Shown here: one piece after another, positions 22,047-33,870 of the stretch | How positions within the stretch are numbered: position 1 is the stretch's first letter | Layout: every line of letters begins with the position of its first letter | Assembly (NCBI GenBank): GCA_029204225.1 | Contig: CM055111.1 | Coordinates: 26,507,540 to 26,571,539 of the forward strand | Length of the DNA: 64,000 nt | Direction of reading: 5' to 3' | DNA from: Diphasiastrum complanatum | Taxonomy: Eukaryota > Streptophyta > Lycopodiopsida > Lycopodiales > Lycopodiaceae | Position numbers and translations under genes: made by a program | The notes under the pieces: model-generated | The model's input: the letters and a program-made list of their open reading frames with translations, nothing else | Databases searched by the model: none | Told to the model about the DNA's origin: nothing

Positions 22047-23768
22047 ATGGCTGCCCCTGGAGGTGCTCCACAGGAGGTCAATCCAATTATTGTTAGAAGA
22101 GCACCCCGATTGGATCTACCCAAATATAATGGATTAACAGATCCAGTTAGATTTCTACAGATCTATGCTGAATCCTGTGAGGTCTATGGTGAGATTTATC
22201 CTCAAGATAAACTCAAGCTGTTTCCTATGGCCTTAACAGGCGCAACACAAGATTGGTACTATAACCAAGCTGAAACTGAGCATACAGATTGGGAGGTTGT
22301 TAAACGAGCCCTTATCACACAGTTCAAACCGCTGAAGTTTATGGAAGACCCTTTCCTACTTTTAAGTAAAACTAAAATGGGAAAGCAAGAAATGGTTCGA
22401 GATTACATCGAAAGGGTGAAACGTCTTAGATCTGAATGCGAACTTGAGCTGATTAATGAAAATGCCATGATTATGTGATTTTTGTCAAGTCTACCTAAAC
22501 GGATCAGACGTGAGCTGAAACGCCATAATGAGTACGCACTTTTGCAAAATGCTATGGACGATGTAATTCGGGAGGAGGATGAAGATTCAGATGATGAGCC
22601 GAATGTCAGTATGTTGCCTTATACAGCAGGGCAGACTACTACGACATCCACCATTATTGCATCAACGAATGTCAATACTACTGCATAAATGATGCTCAAT
22701 GAGTTCGAGAAACTTGGGAAGACCGAGCAGAAACAGATGGAAAAGTTGCACTTGCAATTTGATGAGAAGATCAAAGCATTGGAAAATTTTCATGGAGAAG
22801 TAAACAAGGAACCTGAGAAGTTTGCAAAGACTTTTCCTACCAGGAAAAATATCTGGTGTTCTATTTGTACAGGAAATCACACAGTGAACGAGTGTCCTCA
22901 ATTTAAAAAACGAATGGAAATCAGTGTTTGCCATCTGTGTAATTCACCTAACCATGAAACTGCTTTTTACAACTTCAACCCTTGGATAATTCAGCAACGG
23001 TATGCCCAGATGGGACATCGAGATCCACAGTATGGAGGAAATCCAGCAGCAAGACTGCGACAATATACTCTTGGATACCCGGAACATCTAGCTTTGCCTG
23101 CCCCACCAAAACACTCTGCTCCTCCTGCCAATTTGATGGAACCAGAATCTTATGGAAGTGCTGAGCAATGGAACTATGGTAATGATCAGGAAGGTGGATC
23201 TTCAATACAGTATGCCATTTATGTTGTCGCACAACAACAAGCCTCGAGAAATTGGACCAGAGCACCACTTGGATGCTTTGCATGTGGAGAAAATCACAGA
23301 GTTGCAGAATGTCCAGATAAAGAAAAATTTGTACCATTCTGTCGTGATTGTGGATATGAGCATTGCTATAAAGACTGTCCAGCAAGACCAAAACCACCAC
23401 CAGCTGCAGCACCTGTAAATTTGATAATCATCAAGCAAGGATCAATAGCTCCAAATAAACCAAGTGCACCCTTGATGGTGGTCACCAGAGCACAAAAGCA
23501 AAAAGAACCAGTAGTGGATCCAGTACCTGCTGATTCTATTCTATTGAATGAAACACTAACAGCATCGGGAGTCTATCCAAATCTTAATGCAGAAAAACGA
23601 AGATATCAGGATATGAGACAGTGGATTAAACATCTGCAAGAAGAAGAGGAACCTGAAGCTGCTAAAGTAACAACTGAAGTTCGGTCTTCACCATTGCAGC
23701 GTCCAAAAAATTTATGTACGGATATGAATGATCAATTACATCATTACGAAGAACCTCAAGATGACTGA
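22047..23768 (+). pseudogene. gag of the gypsy element, with an array of short zinc knuckles
   Basis: One frame runs from ATG 22,047 to the stop at 23,768, interrupted only by TGA at 22,476 and TAA at 22,686. The N-terminal part has the retrotransposon capsid pattern: LDLPKYNGLTDPVRFLQ, then ALTGATQDWYYNQ and IERVKRLRSECELE. The nucleocapsid part has CSICTGNHTVNEC, CFACGENHRVAEC and CRDCGYEHCYKDC, each C-x2-C-x3-H-x4-C. A fourth, CHLCNSPNHETAF, has lost its last Cys. The usual retroviral knuckle has four residues before His; here there are three in three of the knuckles. The protein would form virus-like particles and bind the element RNA. Confidence 0.88.
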
Positions 23769-24003
23769 ACCGGAAGCACCGCATACAGAATTACTCATGA
23801 ACATTTTGTCTAGCAAGATCAATATTTCATTGGGAGAGTTCCTAAAGTTGGTGCCAAAAGCTAAAGAAGTCTTGGCGCAAAAGTCAGCTCAAGAAGAACT
23901 AGAAGTCCACCAGGACCCGCTTTTTTTGTGCTGGATTTGAAGAATCTAACGATGTACTCCATGTTGGAGCCGCTTGGGAAAGTGAACAAAATAATATCAC
24001 TCT

Positions 24004-25114
24004 GCCAATACAACATAGACAATTTTTAAAGAAGCAGCCGTGATAGATGGCGGTTTAGGAGTTAACCTGATTTCTACAAAGCTATGTACAAAATGGGGCC
24101 TTACAAAGATTAAGCCTGCTACTTTTGCTATTAAGCTAGTGGATCAAACGACAGTTCGTCCACGAGGAATGGTGGAAGATATACCTGTCAAGATTGCAGG
24201 AGTACAGTTCGTCATTACTTTTGTCGTGATGGACTTACCAGAAGCACCAAATGTCTACTGAGTTCTATTAGGACGTCCATGGTTATGAGTTGCGCAAGTA
24301 GTTCATAATTGGGGTGGAAAAATCACTTTTGAAAATCGTGAACGTGCAGTTAAAGTTGATCCTACGACTTGGACTATCAAACCAGTGGTTCAAAAAGCAG
24401 ATGACGATTCAGCAACAACGAATCACACTTGTAATCGACCAGAGCAATTTGGGAGTTCACTACAATTCTCAAACAGATACTGTCAATTGGAATGAAGCTC
24501 TTGCAACAATTGATTGTACAACAGGATATATGTGTCAACAAGATATTCAATCAGAGTTGAGCGAGATTTCCTTATTAGATCGAACTTTGGATACACCAAT
24601 CACGTTTCTACTAAATGTGTTGAATGTAGCCTGGATATCAACAGAACCTATACCAGATCCAATTGAGGATGATCTGATACCAGTGAGCCATGTCTTAACT
24701 TATGATGGCAATGCAGAACTTACGGATGAACAGATTCTAAATCACATGGATCCGACCAGATTTGGAGTGCGTAATGTTCCTGATGAACCAACAATCAAAC
24801 CGCCCAAAGCAGTTATATTGAAGGGAGGCAGGATCACAGGTTCGATAACAAAGAAACAAGCTAAGCAACACTATAATACGGTCTTGAAATGGGAAAATCC
24901 CCCTCAGAAGATCAATTCAAAGGAAGTGCCACCTCTATTGGATAAAGACAAAGGAAAAGTCAAGAATGATCCTTCAAGTCAGATTTCCAGCAAGACATCA
25001 TCGTCTAGGAAGTCTTCACCTGTGAAGAAAGATTTATCATTCCGAAAGTCATCACCTCCACGATCAATTCCTGCTAAGAAGGCTAAACGAAGATCCAAGA
25101 CAAGTCCTTTCTGA
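24004..25114 (+). pseudogene. Protease and linker of the gypsy element
   Basis: VIDGGLGVNLIS at about 24,040-24,075 matches the active-site block of plant retrotransposon aspartic proteases (D-G-G in this lineage). It is followed by an LVDQTTVRPRGMVEDIPV flap-like segment and, after a stop at 24,259, VLLGRPWL, the conserved ending. A frame change near 24,310-24,490 leads to a linker of about 260 residues rich in Ser, Lys and Pro at its end (about 24,960-25,110). Processing of Gag-Pol would be its role. Two stops and the frameshift inactivate it. Confidence 0.8.
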
Positions 25115-25144
25115 AAAGAACAGGCAAATGTAGTCCAGCATGAT

Positions 25145-26700
25145 ATGCCAGAGCATTTTAAACGTTATACACTGGATGATATTGTTATTATGTTACCTAA
25201 AGCACATCGTGAACCTGAAAAACACATGTCAAAATCTAGAGAGGTTTACGATGGCCCAGCTAGGATGCAACCAATAAATCTTGCTGAACCAGGAGAACCG
25301 AAAAAGATTGTACAAGTGGGATCACAACTTACTCCTGAACAGTATCAAGCACTCCGTTTGTTACTTATTAAGTATCAAGATTGCTTTGCATGGAATTATC
25401 AAGATTTGAAGGGTATTCTGAGATCAGTGATTGAACATACCATACCTTTAGTACCTGATGCAGTACCAAAGGTTACAAACTTCTATCGCTGTAATCCTAA
25501 TGTGGCAGATATGATAAAGAAAGAACTTTAGAGATTACTTGACGTCGATTTCATTTATGAGATCGAGCATACAGAATGGATTTCACCGATTGTCATTGTT
25601 CCTAAGAAAAATGAAAAATTGTGAATCTGTGTGAATCTCAAAGCATTGAATAAAGTGACATGGAAGGATCACTTTTCGTTACCTTTTACTAAAAGCATTT
25701 TGGATCGCCTTGCTGGAACAGAAGCTTATAGTTTCCTAGATGGATTTAGTGGTTACAACCAGGTTAAAATTGCACCTGCCGATCGCCATAAAACTGCTTT
25801 TGCAACAGAATGGGGCACCTATGCTTACAAAGTAATGTTGTTTAGATTCTGTACTACACCAAGTTCATTCCAAAGAGTAATGCAATTTGCTTTTAATTCC
25901 TTGAAATTTACTTGGACGACTTGGGAAGTCATAGTATAGATACAAACCACCTGGATCGATTGGAGAAAGTATTTGAAAGATGCCGCAAATATCAGATTTC
26001 TCTAAATCCAAAAAAATGCCAGATATGGGTTTCGCACGGAGTTGTGCTTGGACATCTGATATCAAGACATGGTATTGCCACCGATTATTCTAAGATCAAA
26101 GTTATTGTGGAATTGCCACCGCCAGCAACAATTCGAGGAGTTTATGTGTTTATGAGTCATGCGAACTACTATCAAATTTTTATTATCTTCTTTGCGGATT
26201 TAACACGACCTATATACAAACTAACTATTGTTCCTATTTGGACAATAGAGGCGTTAGAAGCCTTTGAAAAGTTAAAAAAAAACATTATCTTCAGCACCAA
26301 TACTGCATTCTCCAGATTGGACATTAGAGTTTCATGTTCATATGGATGCCTCAAAATACGCCATTGGATCAGTTTTGACGCAGCCAGGTGACTATAAGAA
26401 GGATTATCCCATGCAAGCAAACAACTTACAGATCCAGAGAAGAATCATTCAACAATAAAACGCGAAACGCTAGCCATGATTTTTTCTGTTCGAAAATTTT
26501 GTCACTACGTCATGGAAACGCACTTTGCATTTTATACGGATCATCCACCGTTACTTTACTTGGTAAACAAGACGTGTAATACTGGACGTATTGCAAGATG
26601 ATTATTATTATTGACTGAATTTGCCTTTCGAATTGTGGTTAGAAAGGGAAAGCAACATTATCTAGCCGATCACGTTTCGCGAATTGAATCCGCACCAGTT
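25145..26700 (+). pseudogene. Reverse transcriptase and RNase H of the gypsy element
   Basis: Motifs in order: WISPIVIVPKKN (25,580), FLDGFSGYNQVKIAP (25,735), YLDD (25,907) with NPKKCQIWVSHGVVLGH, then GVYVFMSHANYYQ. RNase H follows with HMDASKYAIGSVLTQPGDY (about 26,340), FAFYTDHPPLLYLVN (about 26,525) and GKQHYLADHVSRIE (about 26,650). The frame changes at about 25,900, 26,370 and 26,590, with stops near 25,529, 25,622 and 25,937. The protein would copy element RNA into DNA. The lost frames exclude function. Confidence 0.9.
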
Positions 26701-26879
26701 AATACTGATGTGGATGATGAACTGCCAGATGCTGCATTGTTCTATGTTGAAGCAGTACCTGAGTGGGCGACGGATATTGTTGAGTACCTGATGCTAGGAC
26801 AACCGAATGACTCTTTGACAAAAGTACAGAAAAGACAATTGATTCATAAGGCTCAACCTTATCAATTAATTGTAGGACA

Positions 26880-28033
26880 ATTGTATCGTCGTGGATCAGA
26901 TAATATTTTACGAAGATGTGTTTTACAACATAAAGTACCAGATCTAATCATGTTTTCACATGATGGCATGGGTGGAGGACACTTCTCTACAGATATTACT
27001 GTTCGCAAACTTTTGCAATCCAGTTGTTGGTGGCCTACGCTTCATAAGGACACAGAAAATTTTATTCAGACATGTGATGTTTTCCAGCGAGCACGACGGC
27101 CTACTTGACAGAATTTTGAACCCTTACATCCGGTTTTATCGCAAGCACCGTGTGAAAAATGGGGACTAGATTATGTTGGTCCTATTCATCCTGCCGCGCA
27201 AGGATCTCAGGCCCGATACATTATCGTCGCAACTGATTATATGACCAAGTGGGTTGAAGCCAAAGCTGTCAAAGTGGCTGATGCAAAATCTACGGCCAAG
27301 TTTCTATATGAAAATATTATAATCAGATTTGGATGTCCGATCGAAATTGTCAGTGACTGGGGTACACACTTTATTTAGTCAAACAATAAAGTGTTTAGTG
27401 GAAGATTTTTTCGTTATACACAGATTTAGTACTCCCTATTATCCCAGAGGAAATGGCCAAGCTGAATCTTCTAATAAGATTCTCTGCACCATTATGACAA
27501 AGACAGTTGAAGCAAGTCGGTCTGATTGGGAACATAAACTGTATGCAACATTATGGGCATTCAGAACCGCTTACAAAAATAGTACAAATCAAACACCTTT
27601 TCAACTAGTTTATGGTCAAGATGTTGTTATGCCAATTGAATTTTTAATCCCATATTTACGCGTAGCAACAACGGAACGCTTAAATGATGATATGTCCTTA
27701 CAACTCCATCATGAAGCATTGCACAAATTATGTGAAACCTAATTGATGACAGTTCGTGCCTTAGCGGCAGAGAAAGGCCGCCGCAAGGCATGGCACAATC
27801 GTTGTTTGCATAAGAAAGATCTGAAAGCAGGAGATCTTGCATTGATGTACAAAACCAAGCTGATCAAGGGTAAGTTGAAGTTTACCGGGGAAGGCCCGTA
27901 TAAAGTGAAGGAAATCATGAACTATGGTGCACTAATTCTTGAGCACTTGGATGGAAAACGATTTGATACTCCGGTAAATGGCAGCCGATTATGCAAGTTT
28001 TGGCAGTCTGCTCCGCCAGTTCAGCAAGCCTGA
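26880..28033 (+). pseudogene. Integrase of the gypsy element with GPY-type C-terminus
   Basis: The zinc-binding part keeps H and H (about 26,960-26,985) and CDVF near 27,075, where the second Cys of CxxC is lost. The core shows LDYVGPIHPA (first Asp, about 27,170), IVSDWGTHF (second Asp, about 27,350) and YYPRGNGQAESSNK (Glu, about 27,440), consistent with a D,D-35-E arrangement. The C-terminal domain at 27,743-28,033 has KLKFTGEGPYKVKEI, the GPY/F module. No chromodomain follows. Frameshift near 27,380 and stops near 27,108 and 27,741 inactivate it. Confidence 0.88.
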
Positions 28034-28683
28034 TCTCGATATATTTTTTAATTTTATTTGTTTTTCAATTTTTTGTTTTCAATATTTTATTTGCTGAGCT
28101 TTTTTTGGAAAAAGACAGTTAAAAAAAAAATGCAAAAAAATAAGGAAAGACTAATGAGCAAAAGCCAGGAAGTCATCAGCATAAGGAAAAGGAAGCACAT
28201 TATTTTTTATGGACAATGACTTAGAAAATCACTGATTTGGACAGATTTGGCCAATACAGTATCAGAAACCTTCGCTGAGCTCTCAGATTGTACATCCACC
28301 GTTGATTTATCTAAATTGAGGTGGGCGAAGGTTCCTGACAAGAGAAAATCCAATTTTTGAGACAGACGAATGTTCAGTGATATGTCATTTTGAGAACCTT
28401 CGCCGAGCATCATAACCTCATTATGAACCTTCGTCGACCTGCTAGATGATCTTAAAATGTCAAAATTAGGTTGTCCATAGGTTCAGATTGTGAAAAAATA
28501 CATTTGTGACAGTACCTAGGCAAAGGACCCTCCTGGGCGAAGGTTCATCCTTCGCCAGCCCTGGAAAACATTTGCTTGATAGGTTCAGATCCGTAGAAAC
28601 CTTCGCCGACATTTTTATAGCCTATTTTTACAGTACTGCAAATTTTTGTTCAGAACTGATAAGCCAAACTACTATTCAGTGTA
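28034..28683. other. Spacer between pol and ORF3 of the gypsy element
   Basis: Non-coding. Contains at least six copies, in both orientations, of a motif close to GAACCTTCGCCGA (about 28,264, 28,322, 28,396, 28,422, 28,535, 28,597). The same motif recurs in the leader between the primer site and gag (about 21,258, 21,386, 21,688, 21,797). Confidence 0.7.
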
Positions 28684-28830
28684 ATGGACCCACCAAATTC
28701 ACCTATAAGTTGGCTGAATTTGATTCATTTCTCACTTGTGCTAGCAAAGCTCTTGCGACCAAAGCCTTCCAAATTTTCTGCATTGCCTTCTGATACACTT
28801 TCACGTGTTTATAATTCCCTTCTGATCATC

Positions 28831-31764
28831 ATGTCTTCTACCGATACTTCCCAGTCTTCCCGCTATACTATCCATCATGATGTCCCACCTGCAACGAGCA
28901 TCATGATTCTTCCTAGCACAAGCATGGTCACTCAGTGGATGACCCTTGCGGAGCCTCTGCTCACTGCAATGGCTATTTATGAGAGAGCCTTTTTGGGTCG
29001 CATCAATATGGATTTCATCACTCTTACCTTGAGTACGTGGAAGGAAGAGAAATCCAAATTTTATATCACTTTCCAGGGAGCCACACACAAAGTGTGCGTC
29101 ACTGAAGCCGCACTTGCAGCTATAGGAATATCATCTGGTACGCAGGCCTCACCTAATCACAAGCACGCCAAACAGGCCATCAAGCCATTTATTGACCTCA
29201 CCAATGATCTGCACTGGACCAATGATGGCTACCTTTTGGAAGCCATCACTGAGCCTTCCATCCACGCAGTTGTCCAGATATTGAATAATTTCCTGATGGT
29301 TGCCAACCTCTAAAAAGACCGCATCACATCTCAAATCCTTCACAAGATAGTGGAATCCCACACTAAGTTGGCCAAAGCCCTTCTTGAACCATATAATTGG
29401 CTCAAGACTGTTTCCGGTGAGCTCAAGCGAGCTATTAAGGCCAATACTAAGCAGCAGTTCGCTGCTGGCTCTTTATTGTCCCTCTTAGCTGCTTCTCACT
29501 TAGAAAACATAATCCATGGCTTCTACCTGGATTCTGTGCTTTCGGTTTACGAAGAAGCACCGGCAGAATCATCCCATCAGGCCTCAAGCTCTCATAGTCA
29601 TTGTTGTCCACACAGCGAGATCGTAATTCCTGACTCGTCTTCCGTGTCACGACGTCGCACTAGGCATACCTCGTCAGTTGCTCTTCCACCCCCTGTTGCT
29701 GTTCACACTGAACTTCCCATCCCCCTAGCCTCTGATGCTTCCCTCGCCTCTGCTCCCATACAAGGACAGTCTGTGACCATTGGGCCTACCATTCCCATCA
29801 TAGCTGCCCAGGCCGCCTCACCCCCGCACACCGAAGCCACCTCACCCAACACACAGTTCTTTATGGATATGTTCGATGATTCCGACCCCCTTGGGGCCAC
29901 CGAAATCTTTGAAATGCCCCAGTGCCCAGCGCGCCCTTTGAACCCCAATCTCCTGGAAGAGGATTCGGACATATCCATGAATTTACTATTGGTGTCAAAG
30001 ATGCCAGCTAGCAACCCCACACACAAGGTAGCCCAGCCACACTTCGGGTCGACACAACTGTAAAATCACCAAAATAGTTTGACGCCACAGTGCCTGAAGG
30101 GTTTGAAGAGGAGGATATTTTTTAAGAAGAAGAGATCGTGGCACCTATTCCATGGCAACCAAGGACGATACCATCAGGTCCTCCTACTGCTGCCACTGCC
30201 ACGACCGTCGATTCTGGTGATGCTCTAGGGTTGGTTTCAAGCCTTGGGCAAGTGATCCAGTCTTGCTGGATATGAAGAAGGAAATGGAGCAGAGAATCTC
30301 TGATCTAGAATCCGAAAACACTCTGATCAGCCAGAAAATTGTCCAGCTGGATCGAGAGTTGAAGATAGCCAAACAACATGCAGATAAAATTGAAAGCGAA
30401 AAGAAGTTGGCCCAGCAACAAGCACATCACTTGGAAAATTACATCAGCTCCCTGCAAAACGCCCTGACAACCACACAAGATCAGGTAGATAAGGCAGTGC
30501 AAGATGCCAAGCAACAGGTGCAGCTACTGAAGGGGCAATTACAGATGGCCGACCAAGATTGCACACGACTTCAAGGTGAATTGGATGCGACCACCCTTGA
30601 GCATGATGCCTATCTACAAATGCAAATACCCGATCATCCGGTCACACCGACGAAGATTGCGTATTTATTCAACAAAGTAGAGACATACAAAGTGGCCCTT
30701 CAGGGATTCCAAGGCCGCTTTGATAGGTTCAAAGGAGCAGCTTCAACGGAGTTGGCAAAGGCAAAAGAGACCATCACCGCCTGTGAGAAAGCAGCCGTTC
30801 GAGTGCTGGAAGCCGGACCACAAATCCATGTCCCGGTCATGCCGCAATTCTCCCCTTCGCACCAAGAAGCTGTACCAATGGGTACATGGATTGATTCGAG
30901 CATGGACCAGGGGGGAGCTCCAGATATAGCAGAGCAACCGCCAACCATACCAGCAGTACAAACGGGTCCATCCTCATCAAGGACAAGACCTCTATTCAGA
31001 AGGCCCATCAGCGTCGAGGACCAGATCCAGACCTGCTTAAAGCAACATCCGTATGAGTCCTCGCGTGGTGGATGGGTTCTGAAACTTAAGACCTCCGAGA
31101 TCGAGGCCGACAAAGAGTTGGACAAAATACCTGCACTGGGAGAGCAGCCGACATGGAGAATCACGATTTTTGAGAAAACTTTAGAATTCATTAAGAGTTA
31201 CGTCGCCAGCCTTTGCCAGTTGCGGGTAGATCCCTATTACGTGCCAATGCCGCAAAGAAATAAATGGAAAGATTTGGGGTTGGCTATGGACAAAATCACC
31301 ATCCATACGTCCAATTGGCCAATCATCCATCAGCCTTACAGCTGGACCATTTCAGTGGACTTCCACTGTGCTTTACAAGCATATCAAAGAGAGTATGTCC
31401 ACTCTGCAGGTCCAACAATGCGACAATCGACAATGTTTGCTAAAGATCTAACTCTGTTCGCATCAGTGGCAACCAAATGGGACGATTGCCTTCCTCCCCT
31501 GGCATTTGATCCAAATAAGCCAATGGCCTCATAGCAAATCAAAGATCAGTTGTCGATTGCTCATCTCTATTTTCGTGCGGCTATGATGGGAGGCTCTTGG
31601 GAATCCCGCTTCACCTCATGGACAACTTCCAAATGGATTGTCAGAGCCCACCGTTGTTTCCTGCCACACAATCTGGATTTCAATACTACCCGCCTCAACT
31701 TCATGGAGAAGGTGCAGTATCATTTAATTAGGATTCGACGTGAAGCCAATAAAAGTCCCCAATA
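28831..31764 (+). pseudogene. Large third ORF after integrase, coiled-coil protein of unknown function
   Basis: A decayed frame of roughly 970 codons. The N-terminal domain (28,831-29,550) includes TLSTWKEEKSKFYITFQGAT and LAKALLEPYNWLKTVSGELK. A Ser/Pro-rich linker with an acidic part follows (about 29,560-30,100). Then comes a long coiled coil (30,263 to about 30,800), rich in Gln, Glu, Lys and Leu heptads. The C-terminal domain (about 31,010-31,764) is rich in Trp, for example WKDLGLAMDKI and GGSWESRFTSW. Stops at 29,311 and 31,532 and a frame change near 30,063-30,263 break it. Position matches the env-like ORF of Athila, but I see no signal peptide and no membrane segment. I do not recognise the fold. 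Confidence 0.7.
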
Positions 31765-31798
31765 ACTGCATATTGCAGGTGTCGTGGGACCGCCACCA

Positions 31799-31815
31799 GT
31801 TTTGGTGGGGGATAC
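31799..31815 (+). promoter_or_regulatory. Polypurine-tract region of the gypsy element
   Basis: TTTTGGTGGGGGATAC directly precedes the 3' LTR (TATTGGAGGG). The related fragment at 55,535-55,554 has the same layout, ending GATGGAAGATAC before TATTGGGG. Confidence 0.75.
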
Positions 31816-32574
31816 TATTGGAGGGTTTGCGGATCCCAAGGCAACGCTAACCCTAGTTAATAAGTGAGAGGGATTTGGCACCTTGCGTGTGTAAGTCCAA
31901 CCCAATGATCACATAGTTATTTCATTGATTAGTTAAAAGTTAATAAAGGACTTTAGGCCTTTTTGCGGGACTTTTAATGTCGTAGGGCCTAAATGTCAAG
32001 TTAGTGAATAAAGTTGGGTTTCCCTCCAATTTTGATGGTTTCCACACTTTTTCAAATTTGAATAAAAAGAGAGGCAAGACTGGACCAATAGGATTCAGAG
32101 GCCAGGGTCCTCCTCTCTACTATAAAAAGGGACCAACTCGAGTTGCTCCTGATGTCCATTTTCTCATTTCAATAAAAGCAGATTGGTTCTCTTTAGAAAT
32201 GGATTGATGAATGTCCTTGCTCTTCCTCTCTTTTCCTCCATTTCTCATGTTTCTTTTGTATTTGCTAATTGTTGGGTTTGATCATTATTGGGATTGCTAT
32301 TTCTTATGCTTTTGTGAGAGAGAAAAGGAGAGAGAGAAGAGTAAGTTTCTATCATTGTTGTGGATTTAGGGTTAATGGAAGTAGGGTTAATGAATGTAGT
32401 GTTAATGCTTAGTGTTAATGGATGTTAGTGTTAGATCCTCCATTCATGTTGAAATCTGAACTATGTTATCGCTCTCATGGGAACGAACCTATGCGTGACA
32501 ACTAACTCCGTCTCTTTGATGCTAGATTGACTAGATCTTGGATTCAGGTTAGGCAAGGAAAGAAACCCACTACA
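31816..32574 (+). repeat. 3' LTR of the 12.4-kb gypsy element
   Basis: 759 bp, starts TATTGGAGGG (the first bases have mutated from TGTTGG) and ends CCCACTACA. The TATA box lies at about 32,120-32,127. It is followed directly by CACTC, the right target duplication at 32,575-32,579. Confidence 0.92.
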
Positions 32575-32579
32575 CACTC

Positions 32580-33530
32580 ATCACAAGCAAACTGCAATAC
32601 TGTGATTACGGTCTGCATATGATTGCAATGGACACCGTTCTTTCACCGCTCCTGAAGCGGAGTTCAAATTTGAGTGATGTACGTTTGTACAGACGTCATT
32701 GTACACTATCTCACGACCAAGTACACACTTAGAACTAAACTAGTCTTGTAAATATAGATTAGATAAGTACATTTCTTGTAATTACCAAGATGATCTGTAT
32801 AAATACAGCTACAACTCGCATCAACAGATAGAGATGCTCCGTGATGCAAACTAAGTCATATGAACGGAAGTTATATAGCATCCTTGTTACGTCCCATTTA
32901 AGGTTGTAACTTACATTGTTGTTCTTGCTCCATTACAAGCATTTTGATGTAATATACAAGCAACACTTCATTATCATCTGTGTTTAGTATACATGTTTGT
33001 GTTTTGTGATTTGAATACATCTTTCTATTTGCTTGCTTTGCTCGTTCACTCAGTCTGACAGATCATGGATGTTTCTGACTCCTCAGAATCTGATCAGACA
33101 CCGACTATCTCTACGCTTGAGGAACAAGCGCAATTGTTTTGCACCATTGTTCTTTGTTCCATATTGAATCTTCTAATTCAAACTGATTGACAATAACTCC
33201 AAACACTCTTTGGTGGATTCATTTTAACCGATCCTACAAATCGATTCGGGAGCTGTTCCACACCATTTCTTCCTCCTGTCTCATTTTGAACAAGTGGTAT
33301 TAGAGCTGATAGCCTAGCTTCTTCTGTTCCACCTTCCACTCCATTCTCATCAGTTGGTATTAGAGCACAGTTAAATAAGGTGAGAGTCATTCTATTGCAA
33401 TTGCTCTAATCATGTCTCTTACTGGTAACACTTCATCTTCTTCATCTAATGAAGTTAGGATCATTGATAGATTCAACGGATCTAACTTCTACATTTTCTA
33501 CTTGATTTAAAATCAATTTCAAACTATTGA
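32580..33530 (+). mobile_element. Copia LTR end, twin primer sites and start of gag
   Basis: A TATA-like TGTATAAATAC lies near 32,800. TGGTATTAGAGC, a one-base variant of the tRNA-Met site, stands at 33,295-33,306 and again at 33,355-33,366. An ATG at 33,412 starts MSLTGNTSSSSS followed by RIIDRFNGSNFY, the usual start of a copia gag, ended by a stop at about 33,508. The rest of the element is missing. The large gypsy element is inserted just to its left, so the LTR start may be on the other side of it or lost. Confidence 0.6.
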
Positions 33531-33870
33531 GAATACTAGATATGTCATCAAGAAAGGCTTCATGCTCATCTAGTATTACTTCATTACAACCTTGAGATGC
33601 AAAGATCTCATCAAAGCAAAATGTCTCATCAAAAGACAAGGCCAAGTCAATGTGGCTCACATTTCATGAAGAAGAGAAGCAAATTTTAGGTGGTACACAC
33701 TTCTACACATCCATCCTTGCTTTCCATTAGAATTGGTGATCTCTTTATAGATCAAATACAAGGATAACATGTATACTGGTCCAATAGGTCTTCACACGTG
33801 TGGAGAGTGCCACATCATGTAGATCCACCAATAGGAGCAAGATATGCCCATAGATCAAAGTTGACTTATC

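Larger units (their letters stand above)
20160..32574 (+). mobile_element. Complete Athila/Tat-type Ty3/gypsy retrotransposon, 12.4 kb, decayed
   Basis: 5' LTR 20,160-20,894 (735 bp) and 3' LTR 31,816-32,574 (759 bp) are bounded by a 5-bp duplication. The order inside is primer site, 1.1-kb leader, gag, protease, reverse transcriptase, RNase H, integrase with GPY-type C-terminus, spacer, then a large third ORF and the polypurine tract. Integrase after RNase H defines Ty3/gypsy. No chromodomain is seen, the tRNA-Asp-like primer site matches the Athila/Tat branch, and so does an extra ORF after pol. By eye the LTRs differ at roughly two dozen positions plus a few indels, a few per cent, so the insertion is not recent. 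Every ORF carries stops or frameshifts. Confidence 0.92.

Noticed and set aside
28831..31764. Calling the gypsy third ORF an envelope protein
   Set aside because: Position fits an env-like ORF, but there is no visible signal peptide, membrane segment or cleavage site.
20357..32207. 60-67-codon ORF present in both gypsy LTRs (20,357 and 32,004)
   Set aside because: It exists twice only because the LTR is duplicated. It overlaps the TATA box and leader, and no conserved domain is seen.
33442..33660. 72-codon minus-strand ORF with Asp/Glu-rich residues
   Set aside because: Partly antisense to a copia gag start, with no recognisable family. Probably chance.
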